Below the pieces are notes generated by a model that ran no database searches, was not told the origin of the DNA, and worked only from the letters and a program-made list of their open reading frames with translations. From contig CANPZB010000015.1 of NCBI GenBank assembly GCA_947588755.1, forward strand, positions 1 through 34,100: DNA of 34,100 nt, written 5' to 3'. Positions 33,697 through 34,100 of the stretch are shown here, in pieces; position 1 is the first letter of the stretch; every line of letters starts with the position of its first letter. The stretch comes from Candidatus Gastranaerophilales bacterium (GTDB lineage Bacteria > Cyanobacteriota > Vampirovibrionia > Gastranaerophilales > Gastranaerophilaceae). The position numbers were made by a program, and so were the translations under genes.

Positions 33697-34100
33697 ACCG
33701 CTCATACCATAGGTTTTGGCGATTTTTTAATTTTTTATTAAGCCCCGAAAATTTGGATTTTCATTCTGTCATCCTGAACCATGATGTCATCCTGAACTTT
33801 GCACATGTCATGGTGACCCCTTTACATGTCATCCTGAACTCGTTTGACTGCTTTTGCCGAAATCTTTTGATTTCGTGCAAAATGTCCCAATGCGGGCAGG
33901 ATCTTAAATATACATTATCGTTGCAAACAAACATTTTGCATAGGCTATGGCGTGGAAGGACATGTGTCCTTGTCACCATGAATGACCATGTCATGGTAAA
34001 CCCTTTACATGTCATCCCCCATGTCATCCTGAACTTGTTTCAGGATCTTATTTCGTGGCATTGGTTCAGTATCTTAATTGTACGAAAGACCCTGAAATGA
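33697..34100. repeat. Repeat island 3 at the right edge
   Basis: Full REP-like hairpin ATCCTGAA-CTTGT-TTCAGGAT at 34026-34046, plus half copies CATCCTGAAC near 33770-33780, 33788-33798 and 33829-33839. A stem CGAAATC-tttt-GATTTCG (33858-33875) lies inside TTTTGC/GCAAAA arms. The final bases 34084-34100 match the first half of the ACCCTGAAATGA hairpin seen at 692-712, so the window stops in the middle of a repeat. An open frame from 33753 to the edge is a translation of repeats (VILNLFQDL). Confidence 0.85.

Noticed and set aside
33753-34100. 115-codon plus-strand ORF at the right edge, starting with TTG
   Set aside because: Repeat translation with no SD of its own; kept only as the possible continuation of the short ORF at 33652 if the G tract shifts.

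Overview
The window is AT-rich, densely coded bacterial chromosome. It most likely comes from an uncultured gut member of the Vampirovibrionia/Melainabacteria (Candidatus Gastranaerophilales), the non-photosynthetic sister group of Cyanobacteria. This rests on the style of the two prepilins (AFTLAEVLITLG followed by IIGVVAAMTMPSLIQ), on a cyanobacterial Ycf45-type ATPase with an R3H domain, and on a REP-like repeat family; it is an inference, not a database result. Both window edges fall inside dispersed repeats, the usual place for a metagenomic contig to break.

Layout. 1-1400: a prepilin gene running off the left edge, with a leader made of dispersed repeats, then a repeat island and a G10 tract. 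1411-7429: a small unknown gene, priA, a PC4-like gene, dapB, a phosphodiester glycosidase and a PlsC-type acyltransferase. 7626-13523: fusA, unknown coiled-coil gene A, glmS with a coupled 50-residue ORF, and an XRE regulator. 13646-17477: a second prepilin with a peculiar 3' region, metK, coiled-coil gene C, and an RgpF-type glycan gene. 17478-22513: repeat island 2, coiled-coil gene B, ycf45-like, ychF. 22528-28251: a giant GH13-like protein divergent from ahcY. 28253-33479: a six-gene minus-strand operon, rplI - MetE/UROD-like - CooC-like - folD - DUF475/TerC - GT2. 33480-34100: a divergent promoter, a short ORF ended by a G10 tract, and repeat island 3.

Metabolic theme. metK, ahcY, the MetE/UROD-like protein and folD belong to the SAM/methionine/C1 cycle. 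glmS, dapB, the acyltransferase, the RgpF-like protein, GT2 and the phosphodiester glycosidase point to envelope synthesis.

Most novel material. (i) Three scattered genes (A, B, C) encode signal-less proteins with related helical N- and C-termini, like secreted axial proteins. All three, plus the 87-residue gene at 1411, have a TGTwACA/TGTTAACA motif 78-98 bp upstream of the start. A and B also share a sigma-28-like element with identical spacing. (ii) The left prepilin has a 157-codon open leader built from REP-like repeats and carries two FTLAE processing motifs. (iii) The last eight codons of the second prepilin occur three times in a row with only synonymous differences. (iv) Three G10 tracts occur, each beside a repeat island; the third closes an ORF that would stay open to the window edge with one more G.
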